64,000 nucleotides of DNA, taken from assembly GCA_963854735.1 (NCBI GenBank), contig OY978097.1:2790001-2854000 (forward strand), read 5' to 3'. The notes under the pieces are model-generated. The model searched no databases and was not told the DNA's origin. It was given only the letters and a program-made list of their open reading frames with translations. Of this stretch, positions 32,644 through 43,772 are shown in pieces; position 1 is the stretch's first letter, and every line of letters starts with the position of its first letter. The translations under genes and the position numbers were made by a program. The stretch comes from Marvania coccoides (taxonomy: Eukaryota > Chlorophyta > Trebouxiophyceae > Chlorellales > Chlorellaceae).

Positions 32644-35381
32644 CTATCGGGGCGATCGTCTTGGGCTGCGAGGTGAGCCGCTGCTGACCTCAGAAACCGC
32701 CTGAATGAGCNNNNNNNNNNNNNNNNNNNNNNNNNNNNNNNNNNNNNNNNNNNNNNNNNNNNNNNNNNNNNNNNNNNNNNNNNNNNNNNNNNNNNNNNNN
32801 NNNNNNNNNNNNNNNNNNNNNNNNNNNNNNNNNNNNNNNNNNNNNNNNNNNNNNNNNNNNNNNNNNNNNNNNNNNNNNNNNNNNNNNNNNNNNNNNNNNN
32901 NNNNNNNNNNCCCCCAGCCTCCGTAGCCTCCGTCTCGGTCGCAGCCAGCCGCCTCTTTGCCTGCTCCACCTCGCCAGCCAACCCCTCCCGCATGCGCTGC
33001 AGTTGCAGCGTCTTTTCCTCCTTCGTCCCAGGCGACAGCGGCTCCCGCAGGTCGATCCCCTGCAGGATGGTGCGTCGCCTGACCACAGCGCTCAACAGAG
33101 CTCCGCCATCCGTGAACCGCCGAGACAGCTTCGCCTGCCCAGGCTTCAGCGCCCCTTCCTGAATCTCCAGCTTCATGGCCTTGACTTTGGCGGCCAGAGA
33201 GCCAATGTCCACGGTGTGGCCGCCCTCGCCGTGGGATGAATCCCCGTTGAGCACTTTGTCCAAATCCTCGCCCACCAAAATGTCCAGCAGCTGCAGCTGC
33301 TGCCGCAGATGCGCCTCTTCGAGGAAGGAAACCTCGCAGGGGGAAGCGTCCCTGCTGGCATGCCTAGAATCCGCTCGCTTGCTTCCTATACTGCTGGTGC
33401 TTGGTGCATGCTGCTTCGATGCGATTCTGTAGGCTGTGGCGACCTTTGGGTGGCTGAAATCTGGCTCAAAGGAGGCCAGAGAGTGCACCAGGTCGATGCG
33501 CTGCTGCAGGGCGTGGTGCATGGAGGACGCTCGGCGGATGGAGGCGCCCACCGTCACAGCGCTGCGGGTGCGGCGTGGCAGCGGCGGCATTTCAGCGTCC
33601 ACAATGTCGGCAAACGGGTTTCGATGGGCAGTCGGGGCCCCATTCACAGCCCTCCGGTGTGCTTCTGAGGGAGGAGTGAGCCCTTCAGAGCTGGAGCTGT
33701 CGCTGGTGATTTCTTCGGTATGATTAGCGCTGCTGTGACCGCCAGCCAGCGGCGCTTCTTCAGCGACAGCAATCAAACCCAGACGAGAGGGCGACCTTGC
33801 GCCCAGCAGCTTCCCCAGAGGGCTGCGCGGGCTGCTTGGGGTGGGGGGCCTTCGCAGCAGCACCGGAGATGGAGAATGACGGGGGCTGCCGAGAAGCTGC
33901 GGCGTCCTGGAGGCGGGAGGGGTGGAGGGGCGGGTGGTGCTGTTGTTGAGTACGCCAACGAGCGCCTCTGCCAGAGACTGGGAGCGGCTCAGCGGCGCTG
34001 TGCCTGCCCCCGCCATTGCCAGCTCAAAGCAGTTTTCCAGTTCCGAGTCGCAGCTGAACATGGACTGTTTATGGGGAAGTATTGAAAAATGAGCAAATGA
34101 TTCGAGAATGTTGCAAATGCTTCATTCCATAGCAGCAGGAAAAATGAAAAATGAAAAGCAAAAACTTGCCTCCATGGCGCGCATGACCTGGGGACGGTAT
34201 TTATCGCGCAGCACGCGCAGCGCGGCGTCCTTGACGTGGCTAAACCCGATGCAAGCGGTGTCCACCAGCCTGCTGGCGTCAAAGCTCATGGGCCCCATCG
34301 CCTGCAGCAGCAGGTACGCCTCGCTGCTGTCCGTGGTCTCCAGCAGCGCCTGGCTGTAAATATCGACCAGCGCCAGCCCCACGCGAAACAGCACCATGGA
34401 GGACATCTCGAAGAACAGCACGTCCCATACCCGCAGGCAGCTCTCCAGCGGCAGCGACCCTAGGAACGCAACGATGAACCAGGTGAGCGTGGTCGAGGGC
34501 AGGTCCACCCGCAGCTCCTCCAGATGGCGCGCCACCCGGGGCAACGCGCTGCGCAGCAGGTGCTCGAACGCTAGGCCGTCCACCTGCGGGGCCACCATGC
34601 GGGCATCGAAAAACCCCATCAGGAGATCCTCCACCACCACCGCCATGCACCAAAACGCCTCCTCCTCCTCAAACAGCAGCATGAACGCCGCCGCCAGGAA
34701 GTTCATGCCTTGGCAGTACCCCACGGCAATGTTGCGCACGGAATAGGCCGCCAGGATGCGGCGCAGACCGGCCCTGCCGCGGCTGTCCATGAAGGGGTGG
34801 TTGGGAAAGGTCCGGTGCAGGTCTTTATCGATCTGAGACAGCCAAGTCTCGGGGCTTTCGGGCGGGAAAGCGATGGGAGAGGATGCTGGGTGCGAGGCAG
34901 GCATTTCTGGCGGTGCTGCTGAAGCCCCGTTTTTTTCTCCGTTGAGAGCCTGCTCCACCAACCGCTCGTACTCCCCAGGCACGCGTTTCGCGCCCACGTC
35001 CAGGAAAGCCTTCCAGAACTGAGGCCGCAGGCTCATGGGGATGCCCATCTGCACCAGCGCCTGCAGCTGCTTCAGCAGGGCGGCAGCGTACTGAGCAGGG
35101 CCGCTGGTCCCGCTCTGGCTGAACTGCGCCAGGGCGCGCTCCAGCACCTGGCTGTCGTCCTCCCAGCTGCCGTCTGCGGGTGGGTCCACTTTGCGGTAGG
35201 CCTGCAGCCACTGGCTCCACCGCTTTTGGCGTTCCAATTCCTCCTCAGCCCAAAGAGGGGTATACTGGCGGTGCAGCTCAGCGTACGCGGGGTGGACGAC
35301 GAAACCGTATGCATCTCTCAGCGTGCTGCCCTGGGGCTGCGCCTCGTCGTGGCCCATTTTGAAAAACCAAGCCACGTTCAT
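32644..35381 (-). CDS. TBC-domain Rab GTPase-activating protein, interrupted by a sequence gap
   Basis: Exon 1 (35381-34170) encodes 404 aa with a full TBC domain: the arginine finger in QIDKDLHRTFPNHPF (near 185), the glutamine finger in VGYCQGMNFLAA (near 222), then FWCMAVVVEDLLMGFF, LPSTTLTWFIVAFLGSLPLE and CLRVWDVLFFE. Such proteins speed GTP hydrolysis by Rab GTPases in membrane traffic. Exon 2 starts at 34064 after a GC-AG intron (GAG followed by GCAAGT) and encodes a Ser/Pro-rich tail with a coiled coil (LQLQRMREGLAGEVEQAKRR). A run of 200 N (32711-32910) cuts it. Beyond the gap one frame ends soon at 32644 (SPRSPRRSPR then stop); this end is tentative because the true gap length is unknown. 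Confidence 0.88.
32711..32910. other. assembly gap, exactly 200 N
   Basis: The round length suggests a placeholder of unknown size. It falls in the C-terminal coding part of the TBC gene. Confidence 0.99.
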
Positions 35382-35695
35382 ATTAAATGATCGTTGGTCT
35401 CAAAGAACAGGTGTGTGCGCGCTCGCCTCGATATCCGCATGGTTGGGTACAACGCCACCGCTTGCCCTCCAAAGTGCATTGGAAAATGTAAAACAGTGTG
35501 AAAAGAGTGGTCAAACGGGGCAGATTGATTCAAAAATGTTTCTTTTTTTTTTTCTTCTGTCAGCAGCGTGGTTCCTTCTCAAGGAAGAAATTGTTTTTGT
35601 CAATTAAACCAGGCTAATTGAATTGCGGAAGCTAGCTGCACGCGGCAGACGCGCACACCTTGTTTTAGGAAGTTCAAGTTTTTCAACAACCAAAC
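35382..35695. promoter_or_regulatory. divergent intergenic region between TBC and ISWI genes
   Basis: 314 bp between opposite start codons; it must contain the promoters and 5' UTRs of both. No specific motif recognised. Confidence 0.45.
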
Positions 35696-38600
35696 ATGGC
35701 CGAGGAGGAGCGCCCCGAGCAGCTGGACCAGGAGATGGCGGATCACAAGGCTGCAGAGGAGGATGAGACCCCCGAGGACGACTTCTTCGAGGCCGACGCA
35801 TCGGCCGAGCTCACTGAGGATGAAGCCGATGAAGACTATGAGACGGAGGACGAGGACCACGCAACGGTGCGTTTTGCGGAGGTTCAGCGATTACTGCATA
35901 TTTGGGACGGCAATACAGCGCTCGTGGCCGGGCGTTTGGACGCTAAACAACAGATCAATGTGTGGCAAAACTTCTGAATTTTATTCTCGTTCCATCCAAA
36001 CCGCAGGCGCTGGAGAACGCGATGGCGCGGCAGGTGGCTCAGAAGGAGCGAGAGCGCCTGAAGCTGCAGGAGAAGCTCAGGAAGGAGCAGGTGGAGAAGA
36101 TGCGTTCGCAGCTGAACACCGACGCTGCTGCTGGCGAGGTGAACCCTGTTCTTCGCGTTTTTAATTCTTCGTTTAGCTTTTCATTAAAACACCCTGTCAA
36201 CCACGCACGCATTCACTATTTCCCTTTTATCGCCTTAAAAAAACGCAGGCTGCCCGCGGCCGCAAGCGTCTCGACTTTTTGCTGCGCCAGGCGGAGGTGT
36301 TCCAGCACTTTGCGCCCAACGCCGCCTCCGCGGCCGCCTCCAAGAAGAAGCGCGGCCGCCACGGCGGGTACACTGAGGAGCAGGAGGACGAGGAGCTGCT
36401 GCGGGATGAGGAGGACGGCGGCGAGATGGCAGGACACCGCCTGCAGGTGCAGCCCTCCATCATCGCACACGGCAAGATGCGCGAGTACCAGCTGCAGGGC
36501 CTGAACTGGCTCATCCACCTCTACGACAATGGCATCAACGGTAAGAGAAAAAGAACCCCTCAAAACACACGCACGCGCACACGCACACATATTGCCCTTA
36601 CCCCCTTCCCTTCCCAACCTGTATTTTTCCTTGCGTGTTTTGTCCCACAGGCATCCTGGCCGACGAGATGGGCCTGGGTAAGACCCTGCAGACCATCTCC
36701 CTGCTGGCCTACCTCCGCGAGTTCCGCGGCATCGCCGGGCCCCACATGGTCATCGTCCCCAAGTCCACGCTGCACAACTGGCTGGCGGAGTTCCGCCGCT
36801 GGTGCCCCGTCATCAAGGCCGTCAAGTTCCACGGCAACGCCGAGGAGCGCGCCCACCAGAAGGACACGCTGATCCAGCCCGGCAAGTTTGACGTGGTGGT
36901 GACCTCGTACGAGATGGTGATCAAGGAGAAGAACCACTGGAAGCGGTTCCACTGGCGCTACGTCATCATCGACGAGGCGCACCGCATCAAGAACGAGAAC
37001 TCCATCCTCTCCAAGGTGGTCCGCATGCTGCGCACCAACTACCGCCTCCTCATCACCGGCACCCCCCTGCAGAACAACCTGCACGAGCTGTGGGCGCTGC
37101 TCAACTTCCTGCTGCCCGAGGTGTTCTCCTCCGCCGATAAGTTCGACGAGTGGTTCCAGATCAGCGCCGAGGAGGGCAAGGAGGCGGAGGCGGAGGTGGT
37201 GCAGCAGCTGCACAAGGTGCTGCGCCCCTTCCTGCTGCGGCGGCTGAAGAGCGACGTGGAGAAGAGCCTGCCGCCCAAGAAGGAGACCATTTTGAAGATC
37301 GGCATGTCCGACCTGCAGCGCAAGCACTACGCGCTGTTGCTGCAAAAGGACATGGAGGCGGTCACCGGCGGCGCGGACCGCTCCCGCCTGCTCAACATCG
37401 TCATGCAGCTGCGCAAGTGCTGCAACCACCCTTACCTGTTCCAGGGGGTGGAGCCAGGCCCGCCCTACCTCACTGGCGACCACCTGGTGGAGGCAAGCGG
37501 CAAGATGGTGCTGCTGGACAAGCTGCTGCCCAAGCTGAAGGAGCGCGGGTCGCGGGTGCTGATCTTCTCGCAAATGACGCGCATGATCGACATCCTGGAG
37601 GACTACTGCATGTACAAGGGGCATCAGTACTGCCGCATCGACGGCAACACCTCGGGCGACGACCGCGAGTCGCAGATCGACGGGTTCAACTCGGAGGGCA
37701 GCGAGAAATTCGTGTTCCTGCTGTCTACCCGCGCGGGAGGCCTGGGAATCAACCTGTACACTGCCGACATCGTGGTGCTGTACGATTCGGACTGGAACCC
37801 GCAGATGGACCTGCAGGCGATGGACCGGGCGCACCGGATCGGGCAGAAGAAGGAGGTGCAGGTGTTCCGGTTTGCGACCGAGAACTCCATCGAGGAGAAG
37901 GTGATCGAGAAAGCGTACAAGAAGCTGCGGCTGGACGCGCTGGTCATCCAGCAGGGGCGGCTGGTGGAGAACACTAAGAGCGTGAACAAGAGCGACCTGC
38001 TCAACATGGTGCGGTACGGCGCGGAGATGGTGTTCTCCAGCGAGGCTTCGAAGATCACCGAGGAGGATATCGACGCCATCATCAAAAAGGGCGAGCGCTC
38101 CACCAAGGAGCTGAACGACAAGCTGCAGAACTTCACGGACAACGCCATGAAGTTCACGATGGACGGCGGCATCTCTGCGTACGAGTTTGACGAGAAGGAG
38201 GCGGAGGAGCCGGTGCCGGAGCAGGTGGACCAGCTGAAGCAGCTCATGGGCGCCAACTGGGTGGAGCCCACCAAGCGCGAGCGCAAGCGCATCATCAGCT
38301 ACGCTGAGAACATGACCGCCACTCGCAAGGAGGGCTCCAAGCCCGCCGGGCCCCGCCTGACCAAAATGCCGAACCTGCCTGACTACCAGTTCTTCAACAC
38401 CGCGCGCATCACGGAGCTGTACAAGAAGCAGGAGGTGCTGGAGCTACACCAGCACACCCAGACGCAGACGGAGAACAAGCTGCGGGAGGCAGGCGAGGAG
38501 GAGGAGGCGATCGCCGCCGCGGTGGCGCCGCAGCCGGACGACCCCCAGCCGCTGACCGAGGAGGAGGTGAAGGAGCGCGATGAGCTCCTGGGGCAGGGCT

Positions 38601-39283
38601 TCTCCAACTGGAGCAGGCGAGACTTCAACTCGTTCACGCGCGCGTGTGAGCGTCACGGCCGCACCGCCCTGGGCGAGATCGCCAAGGAGGTTGAGGGCAA
38701 GACCGAGGCGGAGGTGCGCGAGTACGCCGCCGTGTTCTTCTCCCGCGGACCCACCCACCTCAACGAGGCTGAGCGCATCTTCAAAAACATCGAGCGCGGC
38801 GAGCAGCGCATCCAGCGGCAGGCGGCCATCATGAACGCCATCGCTGCCAAGCTGGACGCCTACGACAACCCCTGGCAGCAGCTCAAGCTGCAGTACGGCC
38901 CCGCCAAGGGCAAGGCCTACACCGAGGAAGAGGATCGCTTTTTGGTGTGCATGATGCACAAGCTGGGGTACGGTGCTTGGGATGAGCTCAAGGCGGAAAT
39001 TCGCAACTCGTGGAGGTTCCGGTTCGACTGGTTCATCAAGAGCCGCACGCCGCAGGAGCTGGCTCGGCGCTGCGAGACGCTGATCCGCCTGATCGAGAAG
39101 GAGAACGAGGAGAACGAGGAGCGGGCGGTGGCCAAGAAGCGCGGAGGCGGCGGCAGGAAGCCGGCGACGGCGGCGGGTGAGGACTCCAAGGCGCCTTCTG
39201 AGAGCGCGGGGCCGGGCAGGAAGCGCAAGGGCGGGGAGAGCGCCGAGCCCTCCGCTGCTGCTGCAAAGAAGACTAAGGAGTAG
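35696..39283 (+). CDS. ISWI-class chromatin remodeling ATPase
   Basis: Four exons (35696-35866, 36007-36138, 36249-36540, 36651-39283) give 1,075 aa. An acidic N-terminus ([13 protein letters not shown]) and a basic [12 protein letters not shown]utoN-like segment precede the SNF2 ATPase: [38 protein letters not shown], the DEAH box [66 protein letters not shown] and [11 protein letters not shown]. The C-terminal third contains HAND, SANT and SLIDE domains ([39 protein letters not shown]). This is the complete ISWI architecture; these motors slide and space nucleosomes. Codon use is highly GC-biased, as in highly expressed genes. Its antisense 424-codon frame is a by-product of that bias. Confidence 0.97.
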
Positions 39284-39796
39284 ATGAGTTCGTAGGGATT
39301 GTGTAGCTGGGAGGAGAAGAGACTGAATTTGTGTGTTGAAGGCTCTTTTCCCCCTTTCCCTGTAGCATGATTTTCCTGGCTGTTTAATTCATTTCTTTCT
39401 TGTCCCACTCTTTTGTGATTTTGCTCCGCCCCCCTTTTCATTTTCTGCATAGTTTACTGGACAACATTCTGCATCGACAACATCACCACCTTAGCATAAC
39501 TTACTTTGCTCGACACGACACAAAAACTTCTTCTCGTTAAGCAGTAAAAGAAATACACTCATTATGTACTGAGAGGGGAATGAGCGCTGGCCGTCTTCAG
39601 GCTGTCCGCTCTTTTTGAAGGCAAAACCATTCATTTCAGACATCATTGTATACGGTCGACTATGTAAACGACCATAAAAAAAGGAATAAAAATAGCTACT
39701 GCGAAAACTGAGGTGGCTCATGCACCACCTTTTTTTCGGGGGCCAGAAAAATGTCGATTTTTTGCTGGAAACCTGTAGGTTTACCCCCAATTTTTT
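39284..39796. other. convergent intergenic region, no gene seen
   Basis: Between ISWI and the ApaG-domain gene. AT-rich, with no repeat or gene recognised. Confidence 0.6.
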
Positions 39797-40879
39797 TCAA
39801 CGGGGTCCGAGCCTGGGTCCCTCCGCACTCAACCCAAATTTGGCAATGCCCACCAGGAAAGAGGTTGTCCACTGGTCCTGGGGTGACACTCGGCTGTAGA
39901 ACTCGTACTCGCCCTCCATGCTGCCGTCCTTGGTGCGCAGCTGGCACGAGCTCTCGTAAATAAACTCCTCCCCAGGCGCCTGCATTAGAGATTGCAAAGG
40001 AAAGTTAGGGCGAGAGATAAATTCCAAGGGAAATCAATTTAATTAATTGTCAAAAATAGCGAAAATGAAGAAAAAAACGAGCGAGGGAAACAGTTTGAAA
40101 ACACCATTGTTACGAGTGAGATACTAATTGAACCTCTCACCAGCTCTGGCTCCTCTCCGACGACTCCTCGCCCCCTGACCTCCTGCTGCCTGCCCTGCGC
40201 GTCCACAATCACCCACCGCCTAGAAACCAGCTTCACCGTGGTGGGGTGCGCCTCATTCACGATACGAATGCGGTACGCAAACAGGTATGACGACATCTCA
40301 GGTCTGCTCCGAGCAGGCACGTAGAAGGACTCCACGGTAACGCGGATGCCTTCAGTGATTTTGTTGCTGGTCAGCTTGGGGGGCTCAGGGGGAGGGGGCG
40401 TCATTTCCTTGATCTGGTCGCGCAGCATTGCCGCGTCGCCCTGCATCACAGCACAACCATAACCGCTCGTTAAATTAAGGCTTAATTTGTGGAGAAAAAG
40501 GCGGTAGAATTTTGACCCTTTAAAAGCATATCGCAGCATCGTTTGGACTCACGTATCGCTCCTCGGCGACTGCGCGCTCCAGCTCTACCTCCAGCGACTT
40601 CAGCGGGTCTTTCTGTTCAAGCTCTGCGATTTCCCTCTGAAGGCGGGCGGCTGCCGCGTAATCCTCCTCCACCACCGCCTGTTTCAGTGCAGCGCGCAGC
40701 AGCTCGATGATCTGGACATCCACCCCGGTGCCCACTATCTCGCCAGAAGCCCGAGGTGCCCAGTTGAAGATGGGTCTGCTAGCACAGCGGCGGTGAGCCA
40801 CTAAACCAAAAGCTGGCCGCAAAATCGGTCTGCGCGGCACCCCTCTGGCCAACGAGGGCCCCAAGACGCCGTTTATCAT
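39797..40879 (-). CDS. ApaG-domain protein with UvrB/UvrC-like motif, probably organellar
   Basis: Three exons (40879-40553, 40440-40141, 39979-39797), all phase 0, give 269 aa. The N-terminus (about 45 residues, Arg-rich, RPILRPAFGLVAHRRCASRP) looks like a transit peptide. Next comes a UVR-like helix pair: LLRAALKQAVVEEDYAAAAR, LQREIAELEQKDPLKS. The C-terminal half is an ApaG (DUF525) beta-sandwich: GIRVTVESFYVPARSRPE, FAYRIRIVNEAHPTTVKLVS, RRWVIVDAQGRQQEVRGRGV and EFIYESSCQLRTKDGSMEG. ApaG domains occur in bacteria and in eukaryotic F-box and polymerase-delta-interacting proteins; their ligand is unclear. UVR plus ApaG is known from plant plastid proteins. The last residues after VGIAKFGL are poorly conserved in character. 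Confidence 0.85.
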
Positions 40880-41392
40880 TATTCACAGGGTTTGCTTTCG
40901 ATTATTTTGTTTCGAAAGGGAACAAAAGATGCAAATGTCTTGTTCGATCGAGGGGGCATTCAAGACCCCCGGAAGTGCCACACGTCACCAGGAGTCCAAA
41001 AAAATGTTGGATCTTTGTATTGTTTTGATTCTGAGTTTTGATTTCGAGCTTGAGGGCAAGATTTCCTTTGCAGACCTCAGATTTTAAAATCAAGCACATC
41101 TGTCCCAGTCTCCTTCCTGCCTTAATAACCAATTGCCTACCTTAATACCAATTGTTCACTACTATAAATACCCATTAAACTTTTCATCTGGCCCCACAAT
41201 TGATGCCTGCACATCAAAACAAAAATATACATTTCTCACAGCCTAAGGCTGAGCCTTCTCTCTCTGCCTCCGTCGCCTATCTTTCACAAGCGCCTCACTT
41301 TCCCAGAATTGATTCCCCCCCGTCTGCAACTAATGACCCTAATAAATATGTTATACTTGTTCGTTTTACATAATATTTCATATCACCCCTGT
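40880..41392. other. intergenic spacer, no gene seen
   Basis: Upstream of the ApaG gene and downstream of the glycosyltransferase-like gene. AT-rich; no feature recognised. Confidence 0.6.
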
Positions 41393-43126
41393 TTAGGAGG
41401 GCATTTGAGCCGAGTAATCGGCTCTCAATTTTGCTACATAAGTGAATAGCACGGGGCCCGTCTGACCCAAGGTGCTGTACAACTGGGCTTGATTTTTGCA
41501 CACCTTGTACCGCGGCCCCGCGCCGTTCATGTTTTTTATTTTGAACTGCGTCCGCATCACCGTCCCCGTCTTGTGGTACGCCATCGTCATCCATGTGTCG
41601 CTCAACCAGTTGTGGAAAATATAAGGGTACAAAAACCCGAAAATCTCAAAGTGTTTCTTGGACACGAACGCTTGCGTCAACACTTTTTGATTATCGACAT
41701 CCAGCGGGCCAGCCACGCCCAAATACGGAAGCTTGCTCTTCTGCACGGTCTCCACCAGGCCTCTGCCCCAACCAGGGTCAATAAACACGATGTCGTCGTT
41801 GATTTGAAGGAAGAAATCGGTGCCCATGTTGTACGCTGCCTCGTACAAGCCATTCCATAAGTACACTACCCAACCCCTGGAGAACGAAAACCGGATGATG
41901 TGGAACTCCACAGAGAGGCCTGGGGTGGCCTCCGCCACCAGGGTGCGCAGCTTCTCCTGGTTGGCGGCGGCGTCGTACAAGGTATCGCCTTCGTCGATGC
42001 CCATCAACAAAATGTAGTGGATGTCGTCAGAAGGGCTGGTGGTGTTTGCAAATGACGGCAAAAAGTACTTCATGAACGCGGTATCCATGAGCGAAGACCC
42101 GGGCGGCATGCTCTTGCTGGTGGCGGGGAAGCCGAGGGTCACGATGGGCTTTCGGTTGGTGATGTTAACGCCAAGGGTGAGGTTAGCGGGGGGGCGGAGA
42201 GGACGGGGGGCCGCAAAAATGATGTCCTCGGTGTGCCGGATGAGGCACTCGGAGCGCTCCTGCCGCCCAGGCGCCTGGAAAATGTCGGCAAAGAGCGTCT
42301 GGCACGAAATGGCCTCAGAATCGCCGTCCCGCGTCACAAGTTTCTGTCGATTCACTTCCAGTAACAATCGATAGTCAGGCGTGTTGCACTGCCTGTGCGC
42401 GCACTCAATCTGAGGAATTAGAATGTTTTTATAGGCAAAACTGCCGCGAACGAAGCCCTGAAACCGTGCGTCGCAATTCACGGCATGAGGGGCCCCAACT
42501 GGGTCATCCGACAATTTCTTTAGGAACAGCGACCCCATGGTGCTCAACATTTCGCTTACAGGCGCGAAAGAAAATGCGGCGTTGAGAATCACGCTGCTGT
42601 CCAAATAAACCACTCTGCCCAGCATGTCGGCAGCGTGCTTGATGCAGTACGGCCGCCACTCCTCTGTGGTGCCCATCGGCGGGTCGGGGTCCGAGAGATT
42701 CCTCATTTTGATGAAATCTGATACTTCAAAAACGGTGACTTCTTCCCACAAACGAGCCTCGCTCACAAACAACTTTGGGAGGCCAACAGAGTAGAGAACC
42801 AACGGGGTGGCAAGGCAGGGTCCCGACTTGCATGCGGCGCGTATCGAGTGGACCTGGCTGATGAAACGCCGTAAGTCGTCCTCTGCGCCAGGGCTTGCCA
42901 CCGTCATCAGGGGCAGCACTGGCTCGACGCTGCTGTAATTGCTGCTAGAAAAAAGGCTCGACATGCCATAGGAAGGGGGGTCGCCTTGCAAAAGACGGGG
43001 ATTTTTCAAATAGACGTAGGAAAATGCAAATTGAATACAAATAAGTACGAGAAGCACGATTCTATCCACACGACACGACCACCTCGACTTCATTTTGGGG
43101 TGAAAATTCATGGTGCAGGCTGGCAA
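41393..43126 (-). CDS. type II membrane glycosyltransferase-like protein, intronless
   Basis: A single 577-aa frame. A short basic cytosolic segment (MKSRWSCRVDR) precedes one signal-anchor helix (IVLLVLICIQFAFSYVYL), the layout of Golgi glycosyltransferases. The first lumenal region contains WRPYCIKHAADMLGRVVYLD, similar to the donor-site strand of DUF1647-like proteins. The second half contains WNGLYEAAYNMGTDFFLQIN followed by DDIVF, a likely metal-binding D-D motif after the strand. Several N-glycosylation sequons (NYS, NLS, NLT, NTT) fit a lumenal domain. Donor sugar and acceptor are unknown. Mets at residues 6 and 12 are alternative starts. It is one of the few intronless genes here, and its codon GC looks lower than that of its neighbours. 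Confidence 0.7.
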   Translation of the reverse strand: MPACTMNFHPKMKSRWSCRVDRIVLLVLICIQFAFSYVYLKNPRLLQGDPPSYGMSSLFSSSNYSSVEPVLPLMTVASPGAEDDLRRFISQVHSIRAACKSGPCLATPLVLYSVGLPKLFVSEARLWEEVTVFEVSDFIKMRNLSDPDPPMGTTEEWRPYCIKHAADMLGRVVYLDSSVILNAAFSFAPVSEMLSTMGSLFLKKLSDDPVGAPHAVNCDARFQGFVRGSFAYKNILIPQIECAHRQCNTPDYRLLLEVNRQKLVTRDGDSEAISCQTLFADIFQAPGRQERSECLIRHTEDIIFAAPRPLRPPANLTLGVNITNRKPIVTLGFPATSKSMPPGSSLMDTAFMKYFLPSFANTTSPSDDIHYILLMGIDEGDTLYDAAANQEKLRTLVAEATPGLSVEFHIIRFSFSRGWVVYLWNGLYEAAYNMGTDFFLQINDDIVFIDPGWGRGLVETVQKSKLPYLGVAGPLDVDNQKVLTQAFVSKKHFEIFGFLYPYIFHNWLSDTWMTMAYHKTGTVMRTQFKIKNMNGAGPRYKVCKNQAQLYSTLGQTGPVLFTYVAKLRADYSAQMPS

Positions 43127-43772
43127 ATGAGCTCAGCTACACAAGAGTGAATTGCCAGACATAAGTAATCGAATTTTATAAAATTAATAAAATTTAGACG
43201 ATTTAGGGCGCGTTTCGCTGCTCCAATAGAACACTTTAAAATCTGAAATAGTGCGCAAATAATTTTTAAGAGCATTAAAAGACGAAAAAATCAGAGGGGT
43301 TTTGAATATGCCTTCCTTCCCCCTTTTTCTGATGCTCCGCCTGCTGCGCTGCATGGGCATGGTCTTTATTTGCTTCAATGGCAACATTTGTTGCAGAAAT
43401 AATGGGAAAATCAAGAGTGAGAGGGGGGTAGTGCCCACTCTTTTTATCACCGAATCAGCATGATGCGTTTGACGGGGCATGCCCAATTCAGAAGCAATTT
43501 TCTCCTCGACGTGGCCAGGTGGGAATTTTTCATATTACCGAGAATTTCATATTAGCTTACCGAGGGACTGGCAATGAAAGCCTTTGGAGCATTGTACAAG
43601 GGAGAGACCTACCATTCCCATTTACGCTTGCAGCAGTCTGAACTTTTTTTTGACACAGTGAATTTTTGAATTTGAGAGCTGTTTTTCAGCGAGGTAAAGC
43701 TGTCATTAAGATTGATAATTTATTTAAATGACTAAATGCGTCAATTTATTTCTTTGAGGGGAGGATCATCAT
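43127..43772. other. divergent intergenic region, no gene seen
   Basis: 646 bp of AT-rich sequence between the start codons of the glycosyltransferase-like and carrier genes. It probably holds both promoters. Confidence 0.55.

Noticed and set aside
36560..37834. 424-codon open frame antisense to ISWI
   Set aside because: It mirrors the GC-rich ISWI exon, is His/Gln/Val-rich without motifs, and the sense gene is unmistakable.
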